Assembly: GCF_008710745.1 (NCBI RefSeq)
Contig: NZ_VYSA01000005.1
Coordinates: forward strand, 124,001 to 188,000
Length of the DNA: 64,000 nt
Direction of reading: 5' to 3'
Source: Microbacterium rhizomatis
Lineage (GTDB): Bacteria > Actinomycetota > Actinomycetes > Actinomycetales > Microbacteriaceae
Positions 45,966 to 54,821 of the stretch are shown piece by piece. The translations under genes were made by a program, and so were the position numbers. Each line of letters opens with the position of its first letter. Position 1 is the stretch's first letter. The notes under the pieces were generated by a model that saw nothing but the letters and a program-made list of their open reading frames with translations, searched no databases and had not been told where the DNA came from.

Positions 45966-46885
45966 CCTCCCGTTCCGGTGACCGGGTGCACGTGCGCGCG
46001 CCCGGGAAGCTCAACGTCTTCTTCGAAGTCGGCGATGTGCAGGAGGACGGCTACCACGACGTCGCATCCGCGTACCAGGCGGTGTCGCTGTACGAAGACC
46101 TCTGGGCCGAGCCCGCGGACGATTTCTCGGTGTCGGTCACGGGCACGGTCGACGTCGATGCGGTGCCGGCGGACGATCGCAACCTCGCACTTCGCGCGGC
46201 TCGCCTGGTCGCGGCGCAGATCGGACACACCGGGGGAGTCCACCTCGAGATCGTCAAGCATGTTCCGGTCGCGGGCGGGATGGGCGGCGGGTCGGCGGAT
46301 GCTGCAGCCGCCCTGGTCGCGTGCGACGCGCTGTGGGGGGCCGAGCTCGGTAACGCACAACTGCAGCGGCTCGCCTCGCGACTCGGTGCCGACGTGCCGT
46401 TCGCGCTCATGGGGGGCACGGCGATCGGGACCGGCCGGGGAGACCAGCTGAACCCCGCCCTGGCCAAGGGGCGCTTCGAATGGGTGATCGTGACAGCCGA
46501 AGGAGGTCTGTCGACCCCGGAGGTGTATCAGCGGCTCGACACCCTCCGCGCCGATCACGCGCCCGACATCGCGCCGGCGCGCGCTCCGGAGGTCGATGCG
46601 GCCGTGCTGCACGCGCTGCGTGCGGGGAGCGCGAGCGCACTGGCCGCGCGGATGCGCAACGATCTTCAGGCGGCTGCCCTTTCGCTCCGGCCCGATCTGA
46701 GCGAGACTCTCCAGCTCGGGGCGGGGGCGGGGGCGATCGTCGGTATCGTCTCCGGGTCCGGGCCTACGGTCGCCTTCCTCGCCGACGGACCGGAGAAGGC
46801 GTTCGAACTGCAGGTGACGCTTGCGGCGCTGGGGCGCACCGCACTGCACGTGCACGGCCCGGTTCCGGGCGCACGCCTGGTGTGA
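45962..46885 (+). CDS. ispE: 4-diphosphocytidyl-2-C-methyl-D-erythritol kinase
   Basis: This 307-residue GHMP kinase of the MEP isoprenoid pathway phosphorylates CDP-ME. VRAPGKLNVFFEVGDVQEDG is the N-terminal motif, PVAGGMGGGSADAAAALVA the ATP-binding glycine loop (about 100-118), and GIVSGSGPTVAFL the C-terminal motif. GTG at 45962 overlaps the aldo/keto reductase stop (GTGA), so translation is coupled. In mycobacteria ispE directly follows rsmA; here three genes intervene. It serves precursors for menaquinone and for the polyprenyl carrier used by Pmt. Confidence 0.94.
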   Translation: MTSRSGDRVHVRAPGKLNVFFEVGDVQEDGYHDVASAYQAVSLYEDLWAEPADDFSVSVTGTVDVDAVPADDRNLALRAARLVAAQIGHTGGVHLEIVKHVPVAGGMGGGSADAAAALVACDALWGAELGNAQLQRLASRLGADVPFALMGGTAIGTGRGDQLNPALAKGRFEWVIVTAEGGLSTPEVYQRLDTLRADHAPDIAPARAPEVDAAVLHALRAGSASALAARMRNDLQAAALSLRPDLSETLQLGAGAGAIVGIVSGSGPTVAFLADGPEKAFELQVTLAALGRTALHVHGPVPGARLV

Positions 46886-47041
46886 GGCCGCGCCTCCTCA
46901 TTACACCCGATGACGTATTCCGGACAATGGGAGGCCGAGCCGGTCCTCGTGTCTGCGGCCTGAGGTAGCGTGTTGACACGCGCCCGTCGGTGCCCTGTGC
47001 GCATCCGCGGCAGATCCCGACTCCGTGACCGGGAGGACGAA

Positions 47042-47344
47042 ATGAAGGCAGTGCTCGAAGGCTCGGTGATCGCCGAAGCCGACAAGGAAGACCTGATCCA
47101 GATCGAGGGGAACTGGTACTTCCCACCGTCCAGCGTCGTGGCCGGCGCGCTGGCGGCCAGCCCGACGCCGTACACCTGCCCGTGGAAGGGCCAGGCTCAG
47201 TACTTCACCGTCGAGGCGGGCGGTGCGTCGCTCGCCGATCGCGCGTGGTCTTACCCCACGCCGTACCCGACCGCCATCGAGAAGGTCGGCAAAGACTTCT
47301 CGGGCTACGTCGCGTTCTGGAAAGAAGTCCAGGTCGTCGACTGA
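47042..47344 (+). CDS. DUF427 domain protein
   Basis: This 100-residue single-domain protein has the DUF427 pattern KAVLEGSVIAEADKEDLI, IEGNWYFPP, TPYTCPWKGQAQYFTV and YPTPYPTAIEKVGKDFSGYVAFW. The conserved CPWKG region suggests a small beta-barrel with a reactive cysteine, but the function of the family is not established. ATG at 47042 is preceded by GGGAGGA. A perfect TTGACA -35 box lies at 46973-46978, though the -10 is poor. The gap 46886-47041 shows nothing else. Confidence 0.85.
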   Translation: MKAVLEGSVIAEADKEDLIQIEGNWYFPPSSVVAGALAASPTPYTCPWKGQAQYFTVEAGGASLADRAWSYPTPYPTAIEKVGKDFSGYVAFWKEVQVVD

Positions 47345-47428
47345 CACTTCGGTGCTTACATCGTCGCGTGAGCGCGGCCCCGGCCCATCCATCAGCCTCA
47401 GCACGAGTCTCACACACGAGGATACGAA

Positions 47429-48256
47429 GTGATCGAGTTCACCGACGTGACCAAGCAGTTCCCCGACGGCACACGTGCGGTGGACGGCTTCAGCCTCGTG
47501 ATCCCGTCGAGGAAGACCACCGTGTTCGTCGGGTCGTCCGGCTGCGGAAAGACCACCCTGCTGCGGATGATCAACCGTATGGTCGACGCCAGCTCGGGAA
47601 CCATCGCGATCGACGGTGATGACGTGGCGCTGAAAGACCGCGTCGCGTTGCGGAGGGGCATCGGCTACGTGATGCAGAACTCCGGGCTCATGCCGCACTT
47701 CACGGTGGCCGACAACATCGCGACGGTGCCGGTGCTCCAGGGCGTCCGACGGAAGGCCGCACGGGTGCGTGCCCTCGAGCTCATGCAGACCGTCGGCCTG
47801 GACCCGGCCATGGCAGATCGGTACCCGAGCCAGCTCTCCGGCGGACAGCAGCAGCGCGTCGGCGTGGCCAGGGGCCTCGCGGCCGACCCGAACATCCTTC
47901 TCATGGACGAGCCTTTCGGCGCTGTCGATCCGATCGTCCGAGCCGAGTTGCAGCAGGAACTCATCCGTCTCCAGCGCGACGTCGACAAGACCGTCGTATT
48001 CGTCACCCACGACATCGACGAAGCGTTCCTCCTCGGCGACCAGGTCGTGATCCTCGAAAAAGGCGCCAAGATCGCGCAGGTCGGCAGCCCGAGCGAGATC
48101 ATGGAAGACCCCGCGACCGACTTCGTCGCGAGCTTCATCGGTGCGGACCGGGGCAAACGGGCACTCAGCCTCAAGCACACCGCCCACGGCACCGTCGTCG
48201 TCGACGCAGAGGGCCGCACGCAGGGCGCGCTCGTGGACGGCGGGCGTCCGACATGA
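47429..48256 (+). CDS. opuCA: Osmoprotectant ABC importer ATP-binding protein
   Basis: This 275-residue ATPase of the glycine betaine/choline/carnitine (OpuC/ProV) type has Walker A GSSGCGKTT (about 35), LSGGQQQRVGVAR and LLMDEPFGAVDPI. MIEFTDVTKQFPDGT is a typical start. It lacks the C-terminal CBS pair that many OpuCA proteins use for sensing ionic strength; the tail after residue 235 is short. GTG at 47429 begins the four-gene operon, and the permease gene overlaps its stop. It drives uptake of compatible solutes for osmotic stress; the substrate is not certain. Confidence 0.9.
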   Translation: MIEFTDVTKQFPDGTRAVDGFSLVIPSRKTTVFVGSSGCGKTTLLRMINRMVDASSGTIAIDGDDVALKDRVALRRGIGYVMQNSGLMPHFTVADNIATVPVLQGVRRKAARVRALELMQTVGLDPAMADRYPSQLSGGQQQRVGVARGLAADPNILLMDEPFGAVDPIVRAELQQELIRLQRDVDKTVVFVTHDIDEAFLLGDQVVILEKGAKIAQVGSPSEIMEDPATDFVASFIGADRGKRALSLKHTAHGTVVVDAEGRTQGALVDGGRPT

Positions 48257-48939
48257 CGTGGGTGCTCGACAACCTCGGATTGATCTGGGATCTCTCGCTG
48301 GTGCACCTGCGCCAGTGCATCATCCCCATCGTGCTCGGATTCCTCCTCTCCGTACCCCTCGGGTGGCTGGCGTGGCGGTACCGCGGCCTGCGTGCCGGCA
48401 TCTTGACGGTCACGGGCATCCTGTACACGATCCCCTCGCTGGCGCTGCTGCCGATCCTTCCCGCGATCTTCGGGACGAGCCCGCTGAGCGAGGTGAACTT
48501 GATCCTCGCGCTGACGATCTACGCCCTGGCGCTCATGGTGCGCTCCATCGCCGACGGACTCGCCTCGGTCGATCCCGATGTGCGGCTCGCGGCGACCGCG
48601 ATGGGGTACGGCTCGGCGCGACGGTCGTGGGCCGTCGACTTCCCGCTCGCGGGCCCCGTCATCCTCGCCGGACTCCGCGTCACCGCCGTGAGCACGGTCT
48701 CCCTCGCGACCGTCGGCGCGCTGATCGGCGTGACGAACCTCGGCTACCTGTTCACCAACGGGTTGCAGCGTCGCATCATCGAAGAGGTGCTGTCGGGCAT
48801 CGTCGCGGTCATGGTCATCGCCCTCGTGCTCGATCTGGTCCTCGTCCTCGCAGGCCGGGCGCTCCTTCCATGGTCGCGGGCACCGCGCCGGGGGCGCCGG
48901 CGCGTCCGGCTCGCGCTCGAAGTGGGTGCCACGACATGA
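48253..48939 (+). CDS. opuCB: Osmoprotectant ABC importer permease 1
   Basis: This 228-residue integral membrane permease has about six helices. TIPSLALLPILPAIFG and the coupling loop ATAMGYGSARRSWAVDFPLAGP (EAA-like) identify the BPD_transp_1 betaine/choline type. ATG at 48253 overlaps the ATPase stop (ATGA), and its own stop overlaps the next permease by four bases. It ends in a basic cluster, RAPRRGRRR. It pairs with the following permease to form the channel. Confidence 0.9.
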   Translation: MTWVLDNLGLIWDLSLVHLRQCIIPIVLGFLLSVPLGWLAWRYRGLRAGILTVTGILYTIPSLALLPILPAIFGTSPLSEVNLILALTIYALALMVRSIADGLASVDPDVRLAATAMGYGSARRSWAVDFPLAGPVILAGLRVTAVSTVSLATVGALIGVTNLGYLFTNGLQRRIIEEVLSGIVAVMVIALVLDLVLVLAGRALLPWSRAPRRGRRRVRLALEVGATT

Positions 48940-49697
48940 ACCTCTTCCTCGAAGCGATTGCGTGGATCTTCTCGACCGATAAGTCGGCGTCGGTCGAGCC
49001 GATCCCGACCGCTCTCGTCCAGCACCTCGTGTACACGTTCGGCTCCGTGCTGATCGCGGCGGCGATCGCCGTGCCCGCGGGATGGCTGATCGGTCACACC
49101 GGTCGCGGGCGCGACATCGCCGTGGGCATCTCAGGTGCGGCCAGGGCGATCCCGTCGTTCGGACTGCTCTTTCTCCTGGTGCTGCTGCTCGGAGTGCTGC
49201 ACAAGCCCGAAGCGGCGATCATCACCTTCGTGCTGCTGGCCATCCCCTCGATCCTCGCCGGTGCCTACAGCGGATTCGAGGCGATCGATCGGCGTGTGAT
49301 CGACGCCGGCCGCGCCGTCGGCATGACCGAGTGGCAGATCCTGTGGCGCATCGAGGTGCCGCTGGGACTTCCGCTCCTGGTCGCCGGACTCCGCGCGGCC
49401 ACGCTTCAGGTCGTAGCCACCGTCACGATCGCGGCGTACGTCAACCTCGGCGGTCTCGGGCAGTACATCATCGCCGGCATCCCGCTCCGCCGATACGACA
49501 TGGTGCTCGGCGGGGCGCTCCTGGTCGCGGCGCTCGCCCTCGTGCTGGACGCGCTGTTCGCCGTTGCTCAGCGCTTCGCCGTTCCACGCGGCGTCCGTCG
49601 CGACACGTCGGGGCGGCGTCGCGGTTCGAAGGCCACTGCGGATGCCGCATCCGTCCGTCAGCCCCGCCCTGAACCTGCGTCGGTCTCGACCGCCTGA
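48936..49697 (+). CDS. opuCD: Osmoprotectant ABC importer permease 2
   Basis: This 253-residue permease has six helices, with AIPSFGLLFLLVLLLGVLHK matching the betaine-permease motif and GRAVGMTEWQILWRIEVPLG as the coupling loop. NLGGLGQYIIAGIPLRRYDM is conserved near the C-terminus. It has a hydrophilic N-terminal extension, and the C-terminal 40 residues are charged and Ala-rich, probably disordered. The start overlaps the preceding permease gene. Together with permease 1 it forms the heterodimeric channel. Confidence 0.9.
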   Translation: MNLFLEAIAWIFSTDKSASVEPIPTALVQHLVYTFGSVLIAAAIAVPAGWLIGHTGRGRDIAVGISGAARAIPSFGLLFLLVLLLGVLHKPEAAIITFVLLAIPSILAGAYSGFEAIDRRVIDAGRAVGMTEWQILWRIEVPLGLPLLVAGLRAATLQVVATVTIAAYVNLGGLGQYIIAGIPLRRYDMVLGGALLVAALALVLDALFAVAQRFAVPRGVRRDTSGRRRGSKATADAASVRQPRPEPASVSTA

Positions 49698-49773
49698 AAC
49701 CCGTCCTCACAGCCCGCCCCACCAGAGCCCGCACCACCCAATCCGCACCACCGAAGAAAAGGAATCAATCCTC

Positions 49774-50688
49774 ATGTTCACAGCGAAAAAGACGCGGCTG
49801 CTCACAGCTGCCGCCGCGGTCGCCGGAGCGGCTCTGCTGCTCGCCGGTTGCGCTTCGAGCAATCCGCTCGATTCGGGATCGTCCGCATCGGCCGGTTCGT
49901 CGAGCACGATCGTCATCGGTTCACAGGCGTACTACTCGAACGAGATCATCGCCGAGATCTACGCCCAGGCCCTCGAGGGCGCCGGCCACACGGTCGACCG
50001 CCAGTTCAACATCGGTCAGCGCGATGCGTACATGCCCACGATCGAGAGCGGAGCCATCTCGCTCTTCCCCGAGTACACGGGCAACCTGCTGCAGTTCTAC
50101 TCGCCCGACACGACAGCACGCACCGCGGACGACGTCTTCGCCGCGCTTAAGACCGCACTGCCCGACAACCTGACGGTGCTGGATCAGTCCACGGCGACCG
50201 ACCAGGACTCGTACACGGTCACCAAGGCCTTCGCCGACCAGTACGGGCTCAAGACGATCGCCGATCTGTCGAAGGTCACCGTGCCGCTCACGCTCGGCGG
50301 CAACGCCGAGCTGGCCGATCGCCCGTACGGACCGACGGGTCTGAAGTCCAAGTACGGCGTCGATGTGGCTTTCTCGGCGACCGGTGACACGACAGTCGAA
50401 GACCTCGTCGCAGGCACGATCAACATCGCGAACGTCTACACCGCCGACCCGCGGATCAAGACGCAGGACCTCGTGACGCTGTCCGACCCGGACGGGCTGT
50501 TCCTCGCATCCAACGTGGTGCCGCTCGTGAACAAGGACATCGCGGACGAGATCTCCGGCGTGATCAACAAGGTGAGCGCCAAGCTGACCCCCGAGGGACT
50601 CGTCGCCCTCAACGTGCAGAGCACCGTCGACAAGAAGTCGCCGGCCGACATCGCCAAGCAGTGGCTTTCGGACAACGGTCTCAACTGA
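49774..50688 (+). CDS. opuCC: Osmoprotectant-binding lipoprotein
   Basis: This 304-residue exported binding protein has a signal ending in lipobox LAGC (Cys26), so it is membrane-anchored. IGSQAYYSNEIIAEIYAQAL and SLFPEYTGNLLQFY (the EYTG motif) are diagnostic of the OpuAC/OpuBC betaine-choline fold. ATG at 49774 has AAAGGA upstream. It is the last gene of the operon, followed by a strong hairpin terminator at 50708-50778. Aromatic cage residues cannot be assigned without a structure. Confidence 0.92.
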   Translation: MFTAKKTRLLTAAAAVAGAALLLAGCASSNPLDSGSSASAGSSSTIVIGSQAYYSNEIIAEIYAQALEGAGHTVDRQFNIGQRDAYMPTIESGAISLFPEYTGNLLQFYSPDTTARTADDVFAALKTALPDNLTVLDQSTATDQDSYTVTKAFADQYGLKTIADLSKVTVPLTLGGNAELADRPYGPTGLKSKYGVDVAFSATGDTTVEDLVAGTINIANVYTADPRIKTQDLVTLSDPDGLFLASNVVPLVNKDIADEISGVINKVSAKLTPEGLVALNVQSTVDKKSPADIAKQWLSDNGLN

Positions 50689-50707
50689 CCTGACCTGACC
50701 TCACCAC

Positions 50708-50778
50708 CCGCGAGACTGCAACCGGCCCGAGACGGCGGGACTTCCCCATCGTCTCGGGCCTCGGTTGCAGTCTCGCGG
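50708..50778. terminator. Long hairpin terminator after the osmoprotectant operon
   Basis: Arms CCGCGAGACTGCAACCG and CGGTTGCAGTCTCGCGG (17 bp, perfect) enclose GCCCGAGACG/CGTCTCGGGC (10 bp) with a 2-nt bulge. Total span 71 bp. It shares the 13-mer CCACCCGCGAGAC (50704-50716) with the hairpin at 52611. Confidence 0.75.
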
Positions 50779-50808
50779 TCGCTCCGGGTCGCCTAACCTG
50801 GAAAGGAC

Positions 50809-52605
50809 ATGGCGCATCTTCTCGGGGCCGAGGCCCTGCAACTCGAATTCCCCACCCGCATCATCTTCGACTCGGTCTCGCTCGGTATCGACGAGGGCGA
50901 CCGCATCGGTGTCGTGGGGCGCAACGGCGACGGCAAGTCGAGCCTCCTGGCGATGCTCGCCGGCCGGCTCGAACCTGACGCGGGGCGCGTCACGGTGCGC
51001 CGCGGTGTGCGGGTCGGCGTGCTCGATCAGGGCGACACGCTGGACGACGCCGACACCGTGGCATCCGCGGTCGTCGGCGATCTCGCCGAGCACGTCTGGG
51101 CGGGGGATCCCCGCGTGCGCGACGTCACCGCGGGCCTTCTGGGCGAGATCGACTGGGATGCTCCGATCGCGGGCCTCTCGGGCGGCCAGCGCCGCCGGGT
51201 CGCGCTCGCGCGGCTCCTGGTCGGTGACGACGACGTGCTGATGCTCGACGAGCCCACCAACCATCTCGACGTCGAGGCCATCGCGTGGCTCGCGGAGCAT
51301 CTCAAGAGGCGGTGGGCTCCGGCATCCGGCGCGCTGCTGGTCGTCACGCACGACCGGTGGTTCCTCGACGAGGTCAGCACGAAGACGTGGGAGGTGCACG
51401 ACCGCATCGTCGAGCCGTTCGACGGCGGATACGCCGCATACATCCTGCAGCGGGTCGAGCGCGACCGGATGGCGGCATCGTCCGAGGCGAAACGGCAGAA
51501 CCTCGCGCGCAAGGAGCTCGCGTGGCTGCGCCGCGGCGCCCCCGCCCGCACGGCCAAGCCCCAGTTCCGGATCGACGCCGCCAACGCGCTGATCGCCGAT
51601 GTGCCCGAGATCCGCGACCCCGTCGCGCTGCGCTCCCTCGCGGTCGCTCGCCTCGGCAAAGATGTCGTCGACCTCCTCGACGCCTCGGTGAGCTACGACG
51701 ATCGCCCCGTGCTCACCGACATCGAGTGGCGGATCGCGCCGGGGGAGCGCACAGGCATCCTCGGGGTCAACGGCGCCGGGAAATCGACACTGCTCGGCCT
51801 GGTCGCCGGCACGGTGCAGCCGACGGGCGGGCGGGTCAAGCGCGGGACGACGGTGAAGGTCGCCACCCTCACCCAGCGCCTCGATGAGCTGGAGCAGCAC
51901 CTGAACAGCCCGGTCCGGGTCGTGCTGGAACGGCTGCGCACGACGTACTCGTTCGGCACCGGGTCCAAAGTGCAGGAACTCACACCGGGGCAGCTCCTCG
52001 AGCGGATGGGTTTCACGAGCGCCCAGCTCTCCACACCCGTGAAAGACCTCTCCGGCGGCCAGAAGCGGCGGCTGCAGCTCCTCCTCGTCCTCCTCGATCA
52101 GCCCAACGTGCTGATCCTGGACGAGCCGACGAACGATCTCGACACCGACATGCTCGCGGCGATCGAAGACCTGCTCGATTCGTGGCCCGGGACCCTCCTC
52201 GTCGTCTCCCACGACCGCTACTTCATCGAACGCGTGACCGACCAGCAGTACGCGATCCTCGACGGGCGCCTCCGCCACCTCCCCGGGGGTGTCGACGAAT
52301 ACCTCCGCCTGCGGCATCGTCAGGAAGAGAAGCGGGATGCCGCGGCATCCGCCACCGCGGCGGCCGCCACTCCCGCCCCCGGGCTCAGCGGCGCCGACCT
52401 GCGGGCTGCGCAGAAAGAGGTCTCGGCGATCGAGCGACGCCTGACCAAGCTGACGGCGCTCATCGACGCGGCGCACATCGCGATAGCAGAGCACGATCAG
52501 AACGACTACGCAGGCGTCGCCGCGCAGTCCGCCAAGCTGCAGGACCTGGAGTCCGAGGTCGCCCAGCTCGAGGAGCGGTGGCTGGAGCTGTCAGACCTGG
52601 TCTGA
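50809..52605 (+). CDS. ABC-F family ATPase
   Basis: This 598-residue soluble protein has two nucleotide-binding domains and no membrane segment. The first has Walker A GRNGDGKSS and LSGGQRRRVALAR; the second has GVNGAGKST and LSGGQKRRLQLLLV, both with LDEPTN. A charged interdomain linker (about 230-300) contains ARKELAWLRRGAPARTAKPQ. The C-terminal 70 residues form a predicted coiled coil as in Uup. ABC-F proteins act on ribosomes or DNA structures; the C-terminal coil favours a Uup-like assignment. ATG at 50809 follows GGAAAGGA. Confidence 0.9.
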   Translation: MAHLLGAEALQLEFPTRIIFDSVSLGIDEGDRIGVVGRNGDGKSSLLAMLAGRLEPDAGRVTVRRGVRVGVLDQGDTLDDADTVASAVVGDLAEHVWAGDPRVRDVTAGLLGEIDWDAPIAGLSGGQRRRVALARLLVGDDDVLMLDEPTNHLDVEAIAWLAEHLKRRWAPASGALLVVTHDRWFLDEVSTKTWEVHDRIVEPFDGGYAAYILQRVERDRMAASSEAKRQNLARKELAWLRRGAPARTAKPQFRIDAANALIADVPEIRDPVALRSLAVARLGKDVVDLLDASVSYDDRPVLTDIEWRIAPGERTGILGVNGAGKSTLLGLVAGTVQPTGGRVKRGTTVKVATLTQRLDELEQHLNSPVRVVLERLRTTYSFGTGSKVQELTPGQLLERMGFTSAQLSTPVKDLSGGQKRRLQLLLVLLDQPNVLILDEPTNDLDTDMLAAIEDLLDSWPGTLLVVSHDRYFIERVTDQQYAILDGRLRHLPGGVDEYLRLRHRQEEKRDAAASATAAAATPAPGLSGADLRAAQKEVSAIERRLTKLTALIDAAHIAIAEHDQNDYAGVAAQSAKLQDLESEVAQLEERWLELSDLV

Positions 52606-52610
52606 CCGCC

Positions 52611-52693
52611 CTCTGACCACCCGCGAGACGCGGCCACGGAACCGAAGACGGCGGTCCGAAGGTTCCGGGGGCGCGACCCGCGGGTGGTCAGAG
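52611..52693. terminator. Bidirectional hairpin terminator between convergent genes
   Basis: CTCTGACCACCCGCG and CGCGGGTGGTCAGAG form a perfect 15-bp outer stem. The interior contains GGAACC/GGTTCC. It spans the gap between the ABC-F gene and the convergent MarR gene, whose stop codon (52688-52690) lies inside the right arm. Confidence 0.75.
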
Positions 52694-53185
52694 GTCGAAG
52701 CCCAGGCTCAGCTTGCGGAGCAGCCCGGCCAGGCGATCGCGGTCGCTCCGCGAGAGTTCGTCCAGCAGTACGGCCTCGGCATCGACGAGACGTGTGATGG
52801 CAGCATCCACCCGCGTCCTGCCGTCGGTCGTGAGTGTGACCAGGATGCTGCGCCCGTCGTCCGGGTCGGCTTCGCGCCGCACGAGTCCGCGGTCGTACAG
52901 CCGGTCGATCCGGTTGGTCATGGTGCCGCTCGAGACCAGGGTCTGCTGCAGAAGCTGCTTGGGGCTGAGCTGGAACGGCTCACCCGCGCGGCGGAGCGCC
53001 GACAGGACGTCCCACTCCCAGGATTCGAGGTCGCTGCGGCGGAACGCGTCCTTCCGCGCGCGATCGAGGTGGCGGGACAGGCGATCGACGCGCGAGAGGA
53101 CCTCGAGGGGCGAGAAGTCGAGGTCGGGTCGCTGCGTGACCCACGCACCGACGATGCGGTCCACTTCGTCGGTGTCGTGCGCCAT
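52688..53185 (-). CDS. MarR-family transcriptional regulator
   Basis: This 165-residue winged-helix protein has the recognition region LVSSGTMTNRIDRLYDRGL (about 85-103) and the wing DPDDGRSILVTLTTDG, both standard for MarR. The flanking helices form the dimer arms. ATG at 53185 is chosen because the longer frame runs through the divergent tRNA. It is divergent from tRNA-Gln and glmU. Its target and ligand are unknown. It terminates inside a shared hairpin with the ABC-F gene. Confidence 0.9.
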   Translation of the reverse strand: MAHDTDEVDRIVGAWVTQRPDLDFSPLEVLSRVDRLSRHLDRARKDAFRRSDLESWEWDVLSALRRAGEPFQLSPKQLLQQTLVSSGTMTNRIDRLYDRGLVRREADPDDGRSILVTLTTDGRTRVDAAITRLVDAEAVLLDELSRSDRDRLAGLLRKLSLGFDL

Positions 53186-53254
53186 CCTCCCATTATCGAC
53201 CGGCGGCGGCGCCGCGCTGGTCTGGCAGACTTGTGCACGCGCCGGATGGCGCGG

Positions 53255-53326
53255 TCCGCCGTGGTGTAACGGCAGCACGACAGCCTTTGGAGCTGTTAAG
53301 TCCAGGTTCGAATCCTGGCGGCGGAG
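53255..53326 (+). tRNA. tRNA-Gln (anticodon UUG)
   Basis: The 72-nt cloverleaf has acceptor stem TCCGCCG/CGGCGGA, D-stem GTG/CAC, anticodon stem ACAGC/GCTGT with loop CTTTGGA (anticodon TTG at 53287-53289), T-arm CAGGTTCGAATCCTG and discriminator G at 53326. CCA is not encoded. Only one base (C) separates it from the glmU start codon. In Mycobacterium a tRNA-Gln is also next to glmU. Confidence 0.95.
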
Positions 53327-53327
53327 C

Positions 53328-54821
53328 ATGCCCGACATCACCGATGACAACGAGACCAGACCGACCGACGCGGGTCTGGCGGTGATCATCCTGGCCGCAG
53401 GTCAAGGCACACGGATGAGGTCGCGCACCCCCAAGGTGCTGCATCGCATCGGCGGCCGCTCCCTGATCGGCCATGTCCTGGAGACGTCGGCCACTCTCGC
53501 GCCCGCGCGGGTCGTCGTGGTGGTGCGACACGAACGCGACCTCGTCGCCGGCGCGGTGCTCGACGTCGCCCCGGCAGCCCTCGTCGTCGACCAGGACGAG
53601 GTCCCCGGTACCGGGCGCGCGGTGGAGGTGGCCCTGGCCGCCCTGTCCGATTTCGACGGCGACGTGCTCGTCCTCAGCGGCGATGTCCCGCTGCTGGACA
53701 CCGACACCCTCGACGCGCTCGTGAGTGCTCACCGAGCGAGTGCCGCCGCCGTCACGCTCCTCAGCGCGCACCTAGAGGACGCGACCGGCTACGGCCGGGT
53801 TATCCGCGACGCCGGCGGGCACGTGCACAGGATCGTCGAGCAGAAGGATGCGACCGACGAGGAGGCCGCGGGGACCGAGATCAACGCAGGCGTCTACGTC
53901 TTCCGCGCGGCGACCCTCCGCACGCATCTGGCGCTGGTCGGCACGGCGAACGCGCAGGGCGAGAAATACCTGACAGACGTGGTCGGTCTGCTGCGCGACT
54001 CGCGATTGGGCGTCACCGCGACGCCCGTGGGGGATGCCGCATCCGCCCTCGGTGTCAACGACCGGGTGCAGCTGGCCGAGGCGGCGCGGCTTCTCAATGC
54101 GCGCACCGTCCGCCGGTGGCAGCTCGAGGGTGCGACGATCCTCGATCCGGCAACGACATGGATCGATGTCACGGCTTCTCTCGCCCCCGATGTGACGGTG
54201 CTGCCGAACACGCACATCCTGCGCTCCACGAGCATCGCGGAGGGCGCCACGATCGGCCCCGACACGAGCCTGGTGGACTGCGAGGTCGGCGAGGACGCGA
54301 TCGTGACGCGGACGGATGCCACCCTCGCCGTGATCGGCGCTTCAGCCACGGTCGGCCCGTTCGCCTACCTGCGCCCGGGGACCTATCTGGGGGCGAAGGG
54401 CAAGATCGGCACGTTCGTGGAGACGAAGAACTCCACGATCGGCGAAGGCAGCAAGGTGCCGCACCTTTCGTACATCGGCGATACGACGATCGGTGTCGGC
54501 GTCAATCTCGGCGCCGGAGCCATCACCGCGAACTACGACGATGTGACCAAGCACCGCACCGAGATCGGCGACCACGTCCACTCGGGCTCGCACAACGTGT
54601 TCGTGGCGCCCGTTAGGATCGGAGAAGGCGCGAAGACCGGGGCCGGAGCGGTGATCCGCAAGGATGTGCCCGCCGGCGCCCTGGCCCTCAGCGTGGCCCC
54701 TCAGCGCAACGTCGAGGGGTGGGTCGAGACGAACAGACCGGGCACCGATGCGGCAGCAGCCGCGACGAGGTCACGGTCCGCACAGAAGGCGGACGATGGC
54801 GCGCAAGAGCAAGACGGTTGA
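53328..54821 (+). CDS. glmU: Bifunctional GlmU: GlcNAc-1-P uridyltransferase and GlcN-1-P acetyltransferase
   Basis: This 497-residue enzyme makes UDP-GlcNAc for peptidoglycan. The N-terminal uridyltransferase has VIILAAGQGTRMRSRTPKVL (about 19-38), VLSGDVPLL and GEKYLTDVVG. The C-terminal left-handed beta-helix has GPFAYLRPG, VETKNSTIGEG, LSYIGDTTIG and NLGAGAITANYDD. ATG at 53328 begins one base after tRNA-Gln, so cutting of the tRNA 3' end would leave a nearly leaderless message. The C-terminal 30 residues are disordered, and the gene overlaps prs by 26 bp. Confidence 0.96.
   Translation: MPDITDDNETRPTDAGLAVIILAAGQGTRMRSRTPKVLHRIGGRSLIGHVLETSATLAPARVVVVVRHERDLVAGAVLDVAPAALVVDQDEVPGTGRAVEVALAALSDFDGDVLVLSGDVPLLDTDTLDALVSAHRASAAAVTLLSAHLEDATGYGRVIRDAGGHVHRIVEQKDATDEEAAGTEINAGVYVFRAATLRTHLALVGTANAQGEKYLTDVVGLLRDSRLGVTATPVGDAASALGVNDRVQLAEAARLLNARTVRRWQLEGATILDPATTWIDVTASLAPDVTVLPNTHILRSTSIAEGATIGPDTSLVDCEVGEDAIVTRTDATLAVIGASATVGPFAYLRPGTYLGAKGKIGTFVETKNSTIGEGSKVPHLSYIGDTTIGVGVNLGAGAITANYDDVTKHRTEIGDHVHSGSHNVFVAPVRIGEGAKTGAGAVIRKDVPAGALALSVAPQRNVEGWVETNRPGTDAAAAATRSRSAQKADDGAQEQDG

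Noticed and set aside
47429..48256. CBS-domain osmosensor in the osmoprotectant ATPase
   Set aside because: The protein stops about 40 residues after the ATPase domain, which is too short for a CBS pair.
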